From contig CAMLHB010000117.1 in the NCBI GenBank assembly GCA_946479725.1, positions 1-7,456 on the forward strand: DNA of 7,456 nt. The letters run 5' to 3'. Positions 6,053 to 7,456 of this stretch are shown here, piece by piece. This DNA comes from an uncultured Actinomycetes bacterium. GTDB lineage: Bacteria; Actinomycetota; Thermoleophilia; Solirubrobacterales; 70-9. A program made the translations under genes and the position numbers. Each line of letters starts with the position of its first letter. Within the stretch, counting starts at the first letter, position 1. Under the pieces are notes generated by a model. The model saw nothing but the letters and a program-made list of their open reading frames with translations, ran no database searches and was not told the origin of the DNA.

Positions 6053-6072
6053 GGTCGGCCCGCCCGCCGACC
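6053..6072. promoter_or_regulatory. Perfect inverted repeat in the divergent SRPBCC/FHA gap
   Basis: GGTCGGC (6053-6059) and GCCGACC (6066-6072) form an exact 7-bp inverted repeat with a 6-bp centre. It begins 2 bp upstream of the SRPBCC -10 hexamer, where a bound protein would cover the -35 region, and lies about 40 bp upstream of the FHA -10. This suits a dimeric regulator controlling both genes. GC-rich palindromes do arise by chance. Confidence 0.4.
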
Positions 6073-6111
6073 ACATAGGAAATATTGAGTGCTTTTTGTC
6101 GAGGGCCGCTC

Positions 6112-6117
6112 TAGTAT
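6112..6117 (+). promoter_or_regulatory. Candidate -10 hexamer of the FHA gene
   Basis: TAGTAT fits the -10 consensus well in an otherwise GC-rich region. Transcription would begin near 6124 and give a leader of about 23 nt containing the Shine-Dalgarno at 6131-6142. No convincing -35 is present at standard spacing; TTGAGT (6085-6090) is 21 bp away. It rules against translation from the upstream TTG at 6096. Confidence 0.5.
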
Positions 6118-6130
6118 CGAACCAACGTCC

Positions 6131-6142
6131 AGGAAGGAGAGG
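6131..6142 (+). promoter_or_regulatory. Strong Shine-Dalgarno of the FHA gene
   Basis: AGGAAGGAGAGG is the best ribosome binding site among the gene starts in this window. AAGGAG (6134-6139) is followed by 7 nt and then ATT at 6147, in frame with the zinc-ribbon/FHA protein. No ATG, GTG, TTG or CTG in that frame is at a usable distance: the next are CTG at 6186 and ATG at 6201. The ATG at 6157 is in a different frame. Confidence 0.7.
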
Positions 6143-6146
6143 ACCC

Positions 6147-6716
6147 ATTTTCAACAATGCCGGCACCAGCCCAGCCGGCGAGGCCCTGGCCACCGGCTCG
6201 ATGCCCGGCGAGGGGACTTATTTCTGCCTCGTCTGCGGCACCCAGGTTGCGCTACGCGAGACCGATCCGTTGCCCGCCTGCGCCGGCTGCGGGGCTTCCC
6301 GCTTCCGCCGCGACTCGATCTTCTCCTCTCTGCAGGAGCACGGGTCCCCCACCGTCGAATTCGCCGTCCCCGCCGCGCCCGAGGCGCCGGGCTGGCTCGA
6401 CGAGGCGCGGGCGCAGCTGGCTGAGTCCGGGTACCACCTGGCGATCCGCGACGGCGACGAGATCAAGACCTTCACGCTCGGCGAGGGCTGGAGCCGGATC
6501 GGCCGCTGTGGGACAGCCGAGATCTGCCTCGACGACCCCAGCGTCTCCCGCCGCCACGCGATCGTCTGCAGCGAAGGGGACCGGAACCCGCGGATCCTCG
6601 ACGACCGCAGCCTCAATGGCATGCTCGTCAACGGCCGCAAGGTAGACGTCGCCGAGCTGAACGAGGGCGACGTGCTGACAATCGGCCGCTTCCGCCTCTA
6701 CCTGCTGCACGCTTAA
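6147..6716 (+). CDS. Zinc-ribbon / FHA-domain protein, possible ATT start
   Basis: From the proposed ATT the protein has 189 aa. A zinc ribbon spans about 24-57, with Cys27-x2-Cys30 and Cys45-x2-Cys48 (YFCLVCG ... ACAGCGASRFRRDSIF). A variable linker follows to about 95, then a C-terminal FHA domain (97-187) with the phosphothreonine-binding set: Gly119-Arg120, Ser134-Arg-Arg-His137 and Asn157-Gly158. The Ser, Arg and Asn contact phosphothreonine in known FHA domains, so it probably reads Ser/Thr kinase signals in the cytoplasm. The zinc ribbon may bind protein or nucleic acid; partners are unknown. Start choice: a strong Shine-Dalgarno lies 7 nt before ATT 6147. The frame stays open to a TTG at 6096, but that lies upstream of the likely promoter TAGTAT. 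ATG 6201 would keep both domains but has no ribosome binding site. The stop codon touches a large hairpin. Confidence 0.88.
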   Translation: MFNNAGTSPAGEALATGSMPGEGTYFCLVCGTQVALRETDPLPACAGCGASRFRRDSIFSSLQEHGSPTVEFAVPAAPEAPGWLDEARAQLAESGYHLAIRDGDEIKTFTLGEGWSRIGRCGTAEICLDDPSVSRRHAIVCSEGDRNPRILDDRSLNGMLVNGRKVDVAELNEGDVLTIGRFRLYLLHA

Positions 6717-6771
6717 ACCGCGAGACCGCAAACGAGGTCGACTATCGACTCCTGACGCGGTTTCGCGGTTT
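6715..6771. repeat. Long hairpin 1 after the FHA stop codon
   Basis: Fifteen-base arms at 6715-6729 and 6757-6771 pair completely in RNA (14 Watson-Crick pairs and one G-U). Inside the loop, GTCGA (6737-6741) pairs with TCGAC (6745-6749). The left arm starts within the FHA stop codon. It could protect the 3' end or aid termination; there is no immediate T-run. Confidence 0.6.
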
Positions 6772-6773
6772 CG

Positions 6774-6818
6774 CGAGACCGCAGAAATCCTTCCTCAGGA
6801 AGGATTTTCGCGGTCTCG
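6774..6818. repeat. Long hairpin 2 (21-bp arms, 3-nt loop)
   Basis: Arms at 6774-6794 and 6798-6818 pair at 19 of 21 positions around a TCA loop; the two mismatches are adjacent in the middle of the stem. The arm motif CGAGACCGC occurs also in hairpin 1 (6721-6729), part of a 12-nt direct repeat (6719-6730 and 6772-6783), so alternative pairings are possible. The nearly symmetric stem could act as a bidirectional terminator or be a dispersed palindromic repeat; the nearest T-run (TTTT, 6833-6836) is some distance away. Confidence 0.6.
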
Positions 6819-6853
6819 GCGTGCCTGCCCTCTTTTCCGGCCACCACTGCTCC

Positions 6854-6859
6854 TAGGAT
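6854..6859 (+). promoter_or_regulatory. Candidate leaderless -10 hexamer of the coiled-coil gene
   Basis: TAGGAT fits TANNNT and ends 8 nt before the GTG at 6868, with no Shine-Dalgarno between. It would let the gene be transcribed separately from the FHA gene, beyond the two hairpins. No clear -35. Confidence 0.4.
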
Positions 6860-6867
6860 TCGGCTTC

Positions 6868-7293
6868 GTGACTGAGTTTCCGGACGATCCCGGCAACCCG
6901 CCGGGCGAGGAGTCGATCTCGGCCTCGGCCGAGCGCGCCCGCGCCGAGCTCCACGCCGAGATCGAGCGCGTCCGCCGCGGCGTCGAGCAGGTGCTCGACG
7001 AGCAGAACACGCCCCTCAACAGCGACCTCCGCCGCGAGCTCGACACGATGCAGGAGGACCTCCGCCGCTACGTCAAAGCCCGCGTCCGCAAGTCCCAGAA
7101 GCGCACCGACCGCCGCGTCACCCACCTGGAGGACCGCGCCGCGACCCTCGAGCAGCGCCTGGACAGCATGGACGCCGAGCGCCGCATGACCGAATGGCGC
7201 ATCCACTCCGACACCGAGCGCATGCTCGACGGCCTGCTCGGCGAGGTTCGAGCGATCGCCGATCGGTTAGAGGGGAAACCCCCCTCACCCTGA
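6868..7293 (+). CDS. Hypothetical small charged coiled-coil protein
   Basis: I do not recognise this 141-aa protein as a named family. After a Pro/Gly/Asp/Glu-rich N-terminus (1-17) the chain is almost all helix-favouring from about 18 to 135, rich in Glu, Arg, Leu and Asp with heptad-like spacing (ERARAELHAEIERVRRGVEQ, and HLEDRAATLEQRLDSMDAER). It has no signal peptide, membrane segment or Cys. A basic patch, KARVRKSQKRTDRRV (69-83), interrupts the acidic heptads and might contact nucleic acid or membrane. The Pro-rich end (GKPPSP) marks the end of the helix. The GTG is chosen because it is the first start and a TAGGAT hexamer lies 8 nt upstream. The Glu codons are nearly all GAG and the frame fits high-GC coding sequence. 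A structural, scaffolding or DNA-associated role is possible but unproven. Confidence 0.75.
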   Translation: MTEFPDDPGNPPGEESISASAERARAELHAEIERVRRGVEQVLDEQNTPLNSDLRRELDTMQEDLRRYVKARVRKSQKRTDRRVTHLEDRAATLEQRLDSMDAERRMTEWRIHSDTERMLDGLLGEVRAIADRLEGKPPSP

Positions 7294-7456
7294 TCGGGAG
7301 AGAGGTCCGGTGACCCTCCCCGCTCAACTTGTTTCGGTGGGCCGCAGCTGTCTACCGCAAGCGTGGTGGGGGGGGGGGGAGGAGCCCCGGGGCGGGGGGA
7401 CGGGCGGAGTGGGGGGGGGGTGGGGGTGGGGGTAAGTACTAACGCCAGGTGGAGAC
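7294..7456. other. Gene-free end of window with extreme G-runs
   Basis: After the last stop there is ordinary GC-rich sequence to about 7367. Then come runs of G12 (7368-7379), G4, G6, G3, G10 (7411-7420), G5 and G5 (7428-7432). The runs could fold into G-quadruplexes in principle, but their form also fits low-quality poly-G calls at a contig end. A GTG at 7310 with AGAGG 4 nt upstream opens a short frame that turns into poly-Gly through the G-runs and stops at 7440-7442; it may be a true gene start cut off by bad sequence. I do not annotate it as a gene. Confidence 0.5.

Noticed and set aside
6096..6146. Upstream TTG start for the FHA gene
   Set aside because: The TTG lies before the likely -10 (TAGTAT, 6112-6117) and would place the strong Shine-Dalgarno inside the coding region.
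6157..6645. ATG-started open frame (162 codons) behind the FHA Shine-Dalgarno
   Set aside because: It is 17 nt from the Shine-Dalgarno core, translates to Pro/Ala/Ser/Arg-rich shadow sequence, and lies in a different frame from the clear zinc-ribbon/FHA protein.
7310..7442. Short GTG-started frame at the window end
   Set aside because: Only about 19 codons are ordinary sequence before the G-runs turn it into poly-Gly; it cannot be told from noise, though a truncated real start is possible.
1..7456. Defence system, prophage, CRISPR array, transposase or biosynthetic cluster
   Set aside because: I looked for these and saw no array-like repeats, transposase motifs, nuclease/helicase defence genes or synthase domains; every gene but one fits a known housekeeping, envelope or regulatory family.

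Overview
The window is high-GC DNA with nine protein-coding genes packed at high density and no RNA genes, insertion sequences or CRISPR arrays. The gene content suggests an actinobacterium in the broad sense: a MarP-type membrane serine protease, a class B penicillin-binding protein with an NTF2-like domain, a zinc-ribbon/FHA protein, and exonuclease VII subunits. The exonuclease VII large subunit looks to me like those of Thermoleophilia (Solirubrobacterales and relatives). That lineage call is an impression from protein style; no marker gene is present to prove it.

Layout, left to right. Positions 58-3152 hold four minus-strand genes, transcribed right to left: a MarP-like CvpA/trypsin protease, an HxlR-family regulator, xseA and xseB. 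The last three are tightly packed (27 bp or less between hxlR and xseA; xseA and xseB overlap by 44 bp). At 3198-4931, divergent from the protease across only 45 bp, lies the plus-strand transpeptidase. It ends tail to tail, sharing a CTAG, with a minus-strand lipoprotein gene (4928-5482). Upstream of that is a minus-strand SRPBCC gene (5518-6033). A 113-bp divergent gap leads to the plus-strand zinc-ribbon/FHA gene (about 6147-6716). After two strong hairpins comes a small charged coiled-coil protein (6868-7293). The last ~90 bases are dominated by long G-runs and may be a poor-quality contig end.

How the genes may work together. The centre of the window is about the cell envelope: a membrane-anchored periplasmic protease, a peptidoglycan transpeptidase and an exported lipoprotein. 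In mycobacteria MarP activates a peptidoglycan hydrolase, so its head-to-head pairing here with a transpeptidase suggests co-regulation in wall remodelling; this is inference. The left end is DNA repair (exonuclease VII) behind a possibly redox-sensing HxlR regulator. The FHA protein is probably a phosphothreonine reader acting below Ser/Thr kinases.

The most striking signals are in the initiation regions. Seven of nine genes have a TANNNT (-10-like) hexamer ending 6-11 nt before the chosen start codon and no Shine-Dalgarno sequence, which suggests leaderless or near-leaderless transcripts. The one gene with a strong Shine-Dalgarno (the FHA gene) has no ATG/GTG/TTG at the right distance, but an in-frame ATT sits exactly there. 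The lipoprotein and SRPBCC genes share a nearly identical promoter and leader.
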